NCBI RefSeq assembly: GCF_000340215.1
Contig: NW_006921540.1
Coordinates: 1,358,377-1,422,376, forward strand
Origin: Pseudocercospora fijiensis CIRAD86
Taxonomy: Eukaryota > Ascomycota > Dothideomycetes > Mycosphaerellales > Mycosphaerellaceae
Length of the DNA: 64,000 nt
Direction: 5' to 3'
Positions 54,880 to 64,000 of this stretch are shown piece after piece. Every line of letters starts with the position of its first letter. The stretch's first letter is position 1. Below the pieces are notes generated by a model, which worked only from the letters and a program-made list of their open reading frames with translations, was not told the origin of the DNA and did not search any database. Position numbers and translations under genes: made by a program.

Positions 54880-57060
54880 CGATTAAGTCCTTTAGTACAA
54901 TCTTTAGTATCCTACCTTAGCGACTCTAGTAGAGGAGGTAATCTCGGAATACTATAATAGATTCGAAGATAGTAGACGAGTATATTCGATTAAAGCGGAC
55001 CTAGTAGGGAGTAATACTAAAAGACCTCTTATAGCCTATACCTACGCTTAGTATAGCGAGGACGTCTCGAGCGACCGACGCTATCGTTAGAAACTTAGGC
55101 TCTAACCGCTACTATATAGCGAGAATATCGTCTCTAAATTCGTCTAGAAGACCGGTAAGATCTAGAGATTATTAGCCCTCTTTCTAAGACTATAAGATTA
55201 GTACTTACTTACGCGCTAAAAGAGATCGAACTCTTCTTTATTTACTTTAATAGTTACTTCCTCTTCTACTTCTACTTCCTATCTATAGAATAGGTAGGAT
55301 ATCGGCGCCTTCTTAGCCTTCTTTTTCTTTATATAAGCTATATTTAGACTAGTTTCTTACTAACGCTTATAGAATATCTTTTCTAGAATAGTCTAGTAAT
55401 ACTTTTAGGCTATTCCTCGTCCCCCTTCTATTCTAATTTCCCGTTTCTACTAGTATATATCCTTTTCTACTAGGTTTAGTAAGTACGTAACGCTATAGAG
55501 ATCCCCGAACGACTCGAAGGTAGTACTATAGAATTTATATAACTTAGTATAGGAGGTGTCTATAGCTTTCGTTATAGCTACTTTCTAGGGGACGCTCTTT
55601 CTAGCTAGTTTAGCTACGGTTTCGTTAAGCTCGTTAAAGAGCTAGTTATAGTATATAAAGACTAGGTAGATCGTCGGTCCTCGGATTCTTCTAATCGTAG
55701 TAGTAAGCTTCGCGTAATACTTACTAATATCTACGAGATACTCTACTTAGCGCTATTCGGCAGTAGTAAGCCTAGGCTACTAATACCCTAAGGATTCTAG
55801 TAAATCTCGAGAGCGTTACGTAAAGTATATTCCCTCGTAACTATATAGAAAGTCGAATTGAACTAGGTTTTTACGTCTTAGGTAAAACAGACTAGGCGCT
55901 AAAGAGGCCGCTTTTGCTATCGCTTATTCTATACGATCTTCTAGTTATTAGTTTTAAGGCGCTTAATAAGGTTATTTTAAATAGCCTCGAATTAGTTATA
56001 TCTTTATAAGCTCGAGTTCGTATAGATTACTAGACGACGAAGCTAGAGAAATAGAGTTAGAACTATACTAGATTATCGACTATAGGTACCGGTTATAGCT
56101 ACGGAAAAAAGCTATACCTTATATAAAACGAAAGCGAGGCTCTCTAACTTATCTAGTCTTACTACTATAACGAGTTTCTCGACTTTCGACTTTACTTTAT
56201 TTCTATCTAGGATCTTCTATTAGTCGTCGTTCGATAGTATAATTCTAAGCGTCCTAAAGAGGGCTCGAATCGCGATTTAAACTATATAAGCGAGATAGGG
56301 AAACTTCTTTAGAAATATAACCGGCAACGTCGGCTCCGATTTAATAGCGCTAGGGCTATTACTAGGCTCCTCTTTACTTTTATTATCGTACGGATCCGGA
56401 ATCGTGCGAGCTTAGTATTTAGAAGATTAAGCTAGATTATAGACCTTATTATTTCGTCTATATACTCGACCCTATCGATACTATTAGTAATTTTAAAGAC
56501 AAATACAAGTAAATAGTATATATAACGCCTTATATAATATTCGATTATTACTAGCGTTATCTATAGTAATTAAGACTAGTTTCGTAGTTACGCTAACCCT
56601 ATCTATTACCGTATAGATAAGCTTCGCTATCTCCTTACTAGTATAGGAACCTAGACTTTTACGGAATCTAATTATAAGTTTCTAGAGCTTCTAATCCGAA
56701 TTAATAAAGTATAGTATAATCGAGAGGAAGGAGCCTCTTATAGTCCGGCTAAACTAGCTATCGATAGTAATAGCTACTCGGCGAGTATTATAGAGAATCT
56801 CCCGAATGTCGTCTAACGTAGCCTCTTTATTCTTTTTAAGTATAGGATACTAGGTAGTCGCGCTAAGAAATAGGGGGGTAGTTTATAAGATATAGGTATA
56901 TCTTCTATATAGAGTCTCTTTCGTAGAACTCTTCTAAAAGACCGTTTATAGCTAGCATTTCGTTTACTACTTACTTAAAGTCTTCGAGGGAGAAACTAAT
57001 AGCTATTAATCCTTAAGCTTCCTCTAGCGTAGCCTATAATAATTGGCTGTATTTATAGGG
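54880..57060 (-). pseudogene. hAT transposase of element H, copy 2
   Basis: This is the minus-strand counterpart of 28470-30640. The core block reads ITIDNASNNRILYKA near 56530-56580, and the C-terminal dimerisation block lies near 54940-55130. It carries many RIP stops. Differences from H1 are mainly transitions. Confidence 0.85.
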
Positions 57061-57370
57061 TTAATGAAAGTAGCCTATAGCTATAGTCTATAGCTATAGC
57101 CGGCGTATTTAGAAGACGTACCTCTTTCTAGAACGCTATATCTATATTAACCCTTATCTCCCTTTAAGATTCCTAATACTGTTTAGAATAGAGATAGTTA
57201 GTAGGCGATAAGTTCTAATGCCCTAGTTCTAGGTATTCTAAGATTAAATCGTAGAAGTTATAGATAATTACTAGTTAATCTTTAAGTTAGTTAATCTTTA
57301 AGTCGAGAAGTCGTATAACGATATAATGCCCCCTCTATAAAGAACTTCTAGAATATATCTATTCGATTCT

Positions 57371-57712
57371 TACTACTATAGTAGGGAAACCCGACTTAGT
57401 ATAGGTGTGCACTTTTGTATCTTTCCTTTTCCTTTAATATATATAGATACGATATAGAGAGAGAGACAGCTACGATAATATATAGAAGGATAGATATAAG
57501 GAATGTATCTTATCTAGCTGTAATATAGTTCTCTCTACAATTATTCTCTTCTCTTTAATATTTACAATCCTTTAATATATATATATATATATATAATGCT
57601 ACGCCGACCCCTCGCAGTTACCTAAGAGACATTAAATACTAGGCCTATAGCATACAGTTCCCTATATATGTACCTCTACCTACGACCTACTCGTCCCGCC
57701 TATATTTTCTAG
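57371..57712. other. AT-rich segment, possible LTR of element F
   Basis: This stretch follows the breakpoint of H2 and contains a TA dinucleotide run (about 57573-57594). Since 57711 onward equals the leader start of E, the preceding bases may be the 5' LTR of F, but no second LTR copy is in the window and I cannot place its left end. Confidence 0.4.
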
Positions 57713-60700
57713 AGCCGAAGGTAGGGCTATCTTTATTTATTTAAAGATACAGGTATATATATAGTTACGAAGAAACGATTATAGCTTTCGCCTAGAGCGA
57801 AAACTAAACTACTAATATAATACTACTGCTAAAAAGACCTTAGTAGTATCGAGACGTCCTACTACTACTAAACCGTTACCGACCTAAAGCAAAAGGAAAA
57901 TACTATTATCGATACTAAGCAAAGGAAATACTATTTACAAATGTTACGAATCCCTACCTATCTATAGTAGGCGGGACCTTATAAGAAACGGCCTATATAG
58001 AAAGAGAGTATAAGGACCCCGTTATAAGAAACTAGAGATAGGGATACGAAGAACCCCGAAAAATTAATAACGCCCCTATCTCTTCCGCTAATTAGCGTAA
58101 GCCTAACTCGAACCCTCCTTCCGAACTACTACGACCCTTCCGTAGTACCGTAATTAGTATACTACGAGTTAATAGAAATTAATAGCGAGGAATAAAGAGG
58201 GTTTAGAATAGATATAGCAGGTATAGTAGCTAGCTAGCTAGGTAACCTTCGCCTTCCTCTTTATTCTATATATATATAGGCTACCGCCTACCCTCCCCTT
58301 ACTTTAAAGATACGGACGCGATACGTACTATAAGATACGCTATAACCCGCCTACGCTCCCTCTTTACCCTAAAAACACCTAGTAACCTATCTAATTTTAT
58401 TAATACTATATCCTTCCTATTCGTCCTAATTGTTTATTGTCTTCTATAAATTATTTATTCTATCGACGAAATAAGCTCCTAGGAGAACAATAATAATCTT
58501 ATTCCGGTAGAGCCGCCTTTATAGGCTCCCTCGGATACCTCTACCTACTAAGACCTACCTCTAAACTTTATTCGCAACTACCTTAATACTAACTCTAATA
58601 CCGAGAGGACTACGGCCTTAGGAAGCGATAGGGATACTAGTATAGATAATAGTAAAGCGGCTCTAGAAGGCACTACCTAAGATAGCGGTACTCGAGAAGC
58701 TCCCTAGTAGCTTACCTAGGCAACTAGAGGGCTATCCCCTTAACTTCTCTAAGGTCTTCTTTAGGCCTTCTTAGACTTAAAGCCGTAAATGCCTCTCCTA
58801 GGAACCGTTAAGAACCCCCTCTTTACTAGAGAAAACGCTACTAACTTTGTTAAAAGGTTCTCTACTATCCTAAAGCGGTACTACCTAAGGTATAAAACGG
58901 CTACTATAGTAAAACTCCTTATCGCTAATTGCGAAACTAGTATCCGACCCTAAGTTGTTCGGCTCCTAGGGAGCGAGCCTCTTAAGTAGGAAACCTTCTT
59001 AAAGAAGTTTAAGCGCGAGTTTGCTAACTAGGATATCGCGGTTTAGTTAAACTCCCGCGAATACCTTAAGTAGCTATATACTAGACAAACGGCTAAGAGT
59101 AATACCCTTCGCTTTTATTAAGATTTCTATAGTATTACTAAAGGGATACTAAGGAGACTTCTTAATAATATTACGAGGAGCCGCTTGTTTCTAAAAGGGC
59201 TAGGAGGTTCTATACCTACTATTATACCTCGTATGTACGAAAAATGCAGCATTTACCCTTACGATAAGGAATCCTACGCCGACTTCGAGCAGATTTATCG
59301 TACTAGGTACGACCTAGCTCGTAGCCGATAGGGCTTTTCGCTCCTTACTAGTAACAATAGCGGCTACTTAAAGGAGCTACGAGAGACTATTAAGAAAAGA
59401 ATACTAAGTATACGGCCTACCCTAGATGTCTAGCGATAAGGGGTAGCCCTTAAGCCTATTACTAAGCCTAGTATCGACGACCTTATTAAACAGTTCTAAG
59501 ACCTAAAGCTTTACGTCCTCTCTCGAGACAATTAGAAGGGTCCTACTATAGGCCCGGTTAATACTAATGCTAATTCGTATACCCTATAGCGCCCCTATCC
59601 CTTCTAGAGCGATAGTGCTCTTATAGCTTAGATATATAATAACTAGTTTGTATAAGGGCCGACTATTAATGCTTTTGCCTTTTAGTCTATCCCTAGTATA
59701 GAGGGTCGCTATTACTATTACAGAGCTAAAGGCTACCTTCGGCTAAACTATAGGCTATATTAGTATATATAAGACTAGGAGTTCTGCTATATTCGAGACT
59801 ATACTTAGTACCTCGGGCCCTTAGGTATACTATACGCTACCCTATTCCGCTTCCGTAATAGCCCTACCTACCTAAAGCTCGCTATTATACTCCCGCTCCT
59901 CGAAGCCTACTACTAGTAAGAGATTGTCTTTCTACCTAAATTTAGGATAGAAACCCTTCGAAAACAATTTAACTATCCTCCTTAGTAATTAAGGCAAACT
60001 GTAGCTCCTAGTACTATAGCTTAACTAGCCCCTCGAGTCCTAACTCCTCGAGCCCTAGCTCCTATAATTCCTTCTACTCTTCCCCCTCTACTTTCTAAGT
60101 CTCTAGAAAACCCCTATAGAGGGATTGCCTCGAACGATACTCGAAACGGCCTTCCTACCCCTACTACTACCTCTACTACTACTAGGCGAGTTATGCTATA
60201 CTAGAGGCCCTATAATTTAGGTATTATTAAGGAAGCTAATAAAGAACTAGATTTTAGCGATTACGAGGCGCGCCGCGCCTATAGTTATAGATACCCTTAC
60301 CTATACTCGTAGCTAGGATGCTCCGCTTAGGAATAGTCTTCCTATTACCGCTATTGCTAACGCAAACCAAATTCGAAAGGCTACTACTAAGTAGAAGGGT
60401 GCTACGAAGACTAAGGGTATCCGTAATATAGTTTAGAGACTTAGTATTCGTAAGATAGAGGAGGCAATTCGGAAATAAACCTAGCCTCGTAGAACTACTT
60501 AAAGGTCCCCGAGCCCGCTACCTCTAAGAGCTTAGTCTAAGGAAACGGTTAGCCGTAACCCTCCTACTACTAGCCCTTCTAGTACCTATAGGTAGCCTAC
60601 GGCTAAATCCTTAAATAGTAACGCTAGCCTACCTAAGGATAGTAACTTAGAAATAGATAACGCACTACCGCCTACCCCGAGACCTACTACTAAAGAGCCG

Positions 60701-62340
60701 TCGAAAGGGGTAAACCCTCCGAGCTAGTAGCGTGCTACGAGAAAGGAGCCTAAGATAACTAATATTATAAAGAATCTTTAGAAACATTATAAGGACCCCG
60801 ACTTTTAGGTAAAGAAATTCCTTAGTAGAAATAGTATATAGCTTAGTAATGCTAAGGCCCTCGCCTATATTCCGGAATATTAAAAGCTCGTTGCCTGTTA
60901 GCTAAACGATAACGCGCTTGCCTTAAGAATTCGAGAGCTAGAAAAGGATAAAACCGACAAGATTCCCTACTAGATTATAGAGATAGTAGGTAGGATAGCT
61001 ACCTTAGCTATTAGGAGAAATAGACCTAGACGACCTAAGAATTACCCTATTCTAGTCCTTACCTCCGCCTAGGAATTCTTTACTAGCCTCGACGAGGAAG
61101 AAGGTTAAAAGGAGTATAAAGCCGCTAACGAAGAGGTTATCCGAGACTCTAATTCGATTAGCTAGAGAAACAGACTTAACTACTATGCGGTATAGGTTAT
61201 TTCGTCTAGAGTAGATACCCTTCCTAATAAGATGCTCTATATCGACTCTAGCTAAATATGCCTCTTATTAGTCGACGATAACTTCGCCCTTATTCCTAGC
61301 CTATATATTACTATTACTATTAATAGGTGCCTTAAGATCCGCGCTCTTATTAATAAAGGCTCTAAGGGGAATATATTAAATACGAAGTTCCTATAGCGAG
61401 CTAGCTTTATACTTTTAAAAGGTCTTATTCTAAATATACGAGAGGCTAGAGGAAGAGCTAAATTTATCGGTATTAGTACTTCCGTTCCTATCTCTACCTT
61501 TAATATCGAGTATAAAACCGATTTCCTTATTATACCTCTAGGAGATAACAACCTCTCTATTATCCTTAGTCGCCTATAGGCTCGTAAGAACCGCCTCGTT
61601 GCTCGAAATATAGACGACGGCTTATAGGAAGGGACTATTTCTACGCGTAGGGGCCGCTCTACTACCTTTACTACCCTTACTAGCTCCGAGAATTGTGTTC
61701 TACTTAAGGAGCTCCTTAGTCGCAATAATACCTAGTAGTTAAAAAACTAGGTAGCAGACGAGAAACTAGGGTCGAGTCTGCCCTAAGTTTAAAACCGCTA
61801 AGTAGAGGTATTATATATACCGTTGCGGCTTATTATTTAATAAGAAATGTTAGTATAGAAGTATACGGCAAAATAGGAGGTAGCTATATAGTAAACTAGC
61901 TAGCTAGCTAGGGTATATTAATTAGTCTAGTAGCCGGCCCGCCCCTACTTCTACTACCTTTTCCGACCTCGCTTAGACTAGCCCTAGCTTCTCCTAGCAT
62001 TCCCGGCCTTCCTAGCGGTCCTAGTATCCCTACGTCCCTATAATTGCCCTCTAGCGGCAGCCTATATAAAGGCCGCCTAATAAGCTATCCTATCTAAGAG
62101 CGGGTATACGACGATATAGCGGTTCTAGCTATATAGCGCTAGTCCTTCCTCGAAAAACCTTCCTAGCTATATCTAACGATTAGCCTTACTCGGCTCGGGC
62201 GTATAGAGGCGATTCTCGAACCTATAACCCGAGACGACGAGGCAGCAATACTTTAATAGTTAGAAGCGAATAGGTTTTACGAATAGTATAGGCGGCACTA
62301 TAGATTTTAGAGCTTTCGAAGGTTCTCTATGTAAGAAGGG
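57713..62340 (+). mobile_element. Gypsy element F, gag-protease portion
   Basis: The leader start AGAGCCGAAGGTAGGGCTAT is shared with element E, in the opposite orientation. Gag and protease follow on the plus strand to about 61740. No RT, RNase H or integrase frame is found before the R1 repeat at 62423, so F is internally deleted or broken, or is a non-autonomous derivative. The 3' boundary is uncertain. Confidence 0.65.
58470..61740 (+). pseudogene. Element F gag with zinc knuckle and protease-like region
   Basis: A capsid-like region at about 58830-59350 reads FLKKFKREFANWDIAVW, TKGILRRLLNNI and YDKESYADFEQIYRTRYDLA. A zinc knuckle is at about 59707-59750, reading YYYYRAKGYLRLNYRLY (from CX2CX4HX4C, all Cys and His changed to Tyr). 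It is followed by WEFCYIRDYTWYLGPLG. A charged linker leads to a protease-like block near 61345 (NKGSKGNILNTKF, from DSGSEGN), with TFNIEYKTDFLIIPLGDN near 61500. Composition and order match the E gag-protease part. The 157-codon open frame at 61252-61725 on the minus strand is a shadow of this region. Confidence 0.75.
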
Positions 62341-62422
62341 TATGTTAGTAGGTAGATAGGGTAGTAGTAGGTACAAGTAGTATTTAATAAGGAACTAGAA
62401 GGAGAGGGAGGAAGGTAGGCAA
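61800..62422. other. Spacer after F without a confident gene
   Basis: A Pro/Arg/Ser-rich composition continues to about 62340, possibly the end of the F frame, but no domain is recognisable. Confidence 0.4.
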
Positions 62423-62563
62423 GTTAGCCTATTGCTAAGTGCCAAGCCCTGCCTAAGGCACTAAGACCCTAGCTTTACTCGAGCCCGGTTATATACTGAT
62501 TACGTGTAACCCCTTTAGCCCTAACATACGCTTCCCTTCTAAAGGCCGCGCCCTCGTAGCCTG
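62423..62563. repeat. Short dispersed repeat R1, copy 2
   Basis: It matches 3123-3254, including GCCAAGCCCTGCCTAAGGCA. It marks the junction between plus-strand F and minus-strand G. Confidence 0.6.
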
Positions 62564-63754
62564 TCTATATTCTAATCTCGACCTCTATTACTACTAACTT
62601 AGCAGGTCTAATAAGCCGCTTAGTCCGCACTAAATTAAACGTATAACTACCCGATTATATAACTATATTAAACCTCACTTCTAATACAATATCTAACTCC
62701 AACCGCGCTATCCTTGTATATAATAAAGTAATATATAACTACGAGAATTGAGGACTATCGACTAATTATAATACGGGCGCGCCTTCCCTACTATAATAGG
62801 TAGGCGTACGAGGTATTATAGCACTGCCTCCGTTCTAAGTAATATCGTTCCGAGTTCTCTACGTCTACTCTAAAAGACCTAGAAATATCCGCTTCCGAGG
62901 GTTTGTCCGTTCCGAGGGTTGTTCTTATTATTACGAGGGCTATTATTTACTATCGTAGTTTTACTAGCCCTAATTAGTTAGATTTGGTAGCCTTTAAGTG
63001 TTAACTAATTATATCTTTTCAAAAAACTCAGTTCTTCTAGTTTCTATAGGTAAAGGCTATTATAAGTGCAATAGTTAAGGTTCGCCTCGCTTAAAGAGTC
63101 GGAAAGATCGAGGAGTAACCTATTATCCGCAAGATCGACCCCGGCTAGCTTAGCTCTATAGTTTTTGCCCTTAGTTAGTTAGTCTATTAAGCTACTCAAT
63201 CTTTTAAGCCTTAATATTTTAACTTAGCCTCAAAGTTTTAATTAACTCCTTAGTGCCTTAGGCTCGTAGTGCAGATAAGGTTGTCTTTGTAAGTATAGTA
63301 ACAATAGTAGGTAACGTTAACAATAGTAGCGCTAGCCGTCTTAGCGCTAACTTTACCTTGCTTCCAATTTCCTTCTTTAACTAATAACAACTTAGCAATA
63401 CCGTTACTAACATAGCCGTATCTTTCCTTCCCTAAATAGTAACACACTCCGCAATACCGTTACTAATATAGCCGCGCCGGCCGCGCCGTCCTTAAGCACA
63501 AGCGCGACGCCGTCGTTATTATTATTATTACTATTTACGCGTACGCGCGCCGTCCTTATCGACCGCTTAGGCCTCGAGGCCTTGCTAGAATAAAGGAACA
63601 AGAGGGGCGCTAAGAGAAGGGTCTTATAGGGTACGCTAGTAAAGAGGTGGATTCTATAGTAGTATAGTTTTATTGTCCTTTGTTACTAACAATCGCTTGC
63701 CTCTAATTAGTTAGCTAATAGCACCCCGGGGGTAGCATTAATCCTAGGCCTTCC
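62564..63754 (-). other. 3' untranslated region of chromovirus G (probable)
   Basis: No convincing gene is seen. Two open frames on the minus strand (63250-63447 and 63407-63601) overlap a direct repeat, GCAATACCGTTACTAA (63394 and 63450), and an ATT trinucleotide run near 63516, and look like chance. A CCCCGGGGG palindrome lies at 63717-63742. CpA and TpG are more frequent than elsewhere. Confidence 0.4.
63717..63742. repeat. CCCCGGGGG palindrome, copy 6 (in G)
   Basis: AATAGCACCCCGGGGGTAGC followed by ATTAAT, in the 3' region of chromovirus G. This shows that the family is not restricted to element E. Confidence 0.7.
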
Positions 63755-64000
63755 TAGTAATATTATAGGCCCTTAGCCTTCTTCTTATTCTTTGTACTAG
63801 TCTGATACTTATCTGACAACTTGGTTATATCTTTAAAAGAGGCTTCAGCTTCCTACGAATCCTATTTAGGTAAATAGCCTTGCTATCTTAGGAGGTACTC
63901 CTTCTTGCCTTGCCTAGTCCGGTGCTTTAGTATACGTTCTATAGACTACAGTTCTTTACTATCGGCTAAGACTTCTTCTAACTTAGCAGGCGCTTTATCG
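63755..64000 (-). pseudogene. Chromovirus G integrase C-terminus with chromodomain (partial)
   Basis: The minus strand reads ADSKELWSIERILKHRTRQG, KKEYLLRWQGYLPKWDS, EAEASFKDITKL, a clear chromodomain with its aromatic-cage positions (the glutamate/tryptophan region partly changed). Such modules bind methylated histone H3 and direct integration into heterochromatin. The rest of pol lies beyond the right edge. RIP damage is lighter here than in A or D, so G may be younger. Confidence 0.82.

Larger units (their letters stand above)
52742..57370 (-). mobile_element. hAT element H, copy 2, inverse, 5'-truncated
   Basis: Reading the minus strand from about 57370 to 52742 reproduces H1 from about 28150 through 31730, 36658-37058 and 49530-50399, without D, the LINE or E. 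Homology stops near 57370, where a different sequence begins, so the N-terminal ORF and left end are missing. It lacks the 361-bp tandem duplication of H1 but has its own 98-bp duplication (54513-54708). It ends against the start of B2. Confidence 0.75.

Noticed and set aside
61252..61725. 157-codon open frame on the minus strand
   Set aside because: It is the reverse of the F protease region, whose plus-strand frame shows recognisable motifs; the Arg/Leu-rich composition is typical of an antisense shadow in RIP-affected DNA.
63250..63601. Two overlapping minus-strand open frames in G
   Set aside because: They run through a direct repeat and an ATT run and show no protein-like signature; likely chance frames in less RIP-affected DNA.
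1..64000. CRISPR array or prokaryotic operon structure
   Set aside because: The short repeats are irregularly spaced palindromes within eukaryotic transposons with spliceosomal introns; there are no uniform spacers and no Shine-Dalgarno-type organisation.

Overview
This window looks like a transposon-packed heterochromatic block of a filamentous ascomycete genome (Pezizomycotina). Almost every CpA and TpG has become TpA while CpG remains common, which is the mark of repeat-induced point mutation (RIP). Coding frames are recognisable only if the very frequent in-frame TAG/TAA codons are read as former TGG/CAG/CAA. I see no intact host gene, tRNA or rRNA. One 100-N assembly gap lies at 40386-40485. 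Species cannot be named from the sequence alone.

Layout, left to right. 1-1800: 3' part of a LINE, reading off the left edge. 1801-3090: plus-strand relic resembling DUF6589 proteins. 3123-3254: a short repeat found again at 62423-62563. 3770-6885: long minus-strand unidentified coding relic. 6893-17004: element 'B1', split by Gypsy chromovirus 'A' (7338-15168, 309-bp LTRs, 5-bp target duplication). 17005-50399: a long hAT element 'H1', split by three insertions: chromovirus 'D' (19582-28047, 219-bp LTRs), a nearly complete LINE (31731-36637, 20-bp target duplication) and a 12.5-kb Gypsy element 'E' (37059-49529, 280-bp LTRs). 50400-52741: 'B2', an uninterrupted copy of B in inverse orientation. 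52742 to about 57370: 'H2', an inverse, 5'-truncated copy of H without the insertions. 57713 to about 61800: plus-strand gag-protease part of another Gypsy element 'F'. 62423-64000: 3' end of a minus-strand chromovirus 'G', running off the right edge with a recognisable chromodomain.

The most striking content is that both DNA-element families carry a histone H3-like coding sequence. In B it is close to canonical H3: a Lys/Arg/Ser/Thr-rich tail, a 79-bp intron that splits the GTVALR motif, and alpha1/alpha2/alpha3 signatures. In H a more diverged H3 fold follows the hAT transposase on the same strand, and the LINE has landed inside it. The inverse copies B2 and H2 preserve the empty sites of A, the LINE and E, so the order of insertion can be read directly.

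A second pattern is three families of short GC-rich palindromes. A GCCGGC-cored family sits in introns of B and H and differs in repeat number between copies. A GAGGTACCTC-type family is scattered, partly in frame, through D. A CCCCCGGGG-cored family of about 30 bp occurs in E and G, and one copy is flanked by a 10-bp direct repeat. Chromoviruses A and D also each carry a coding relic antisense to pol in their 3' regions.
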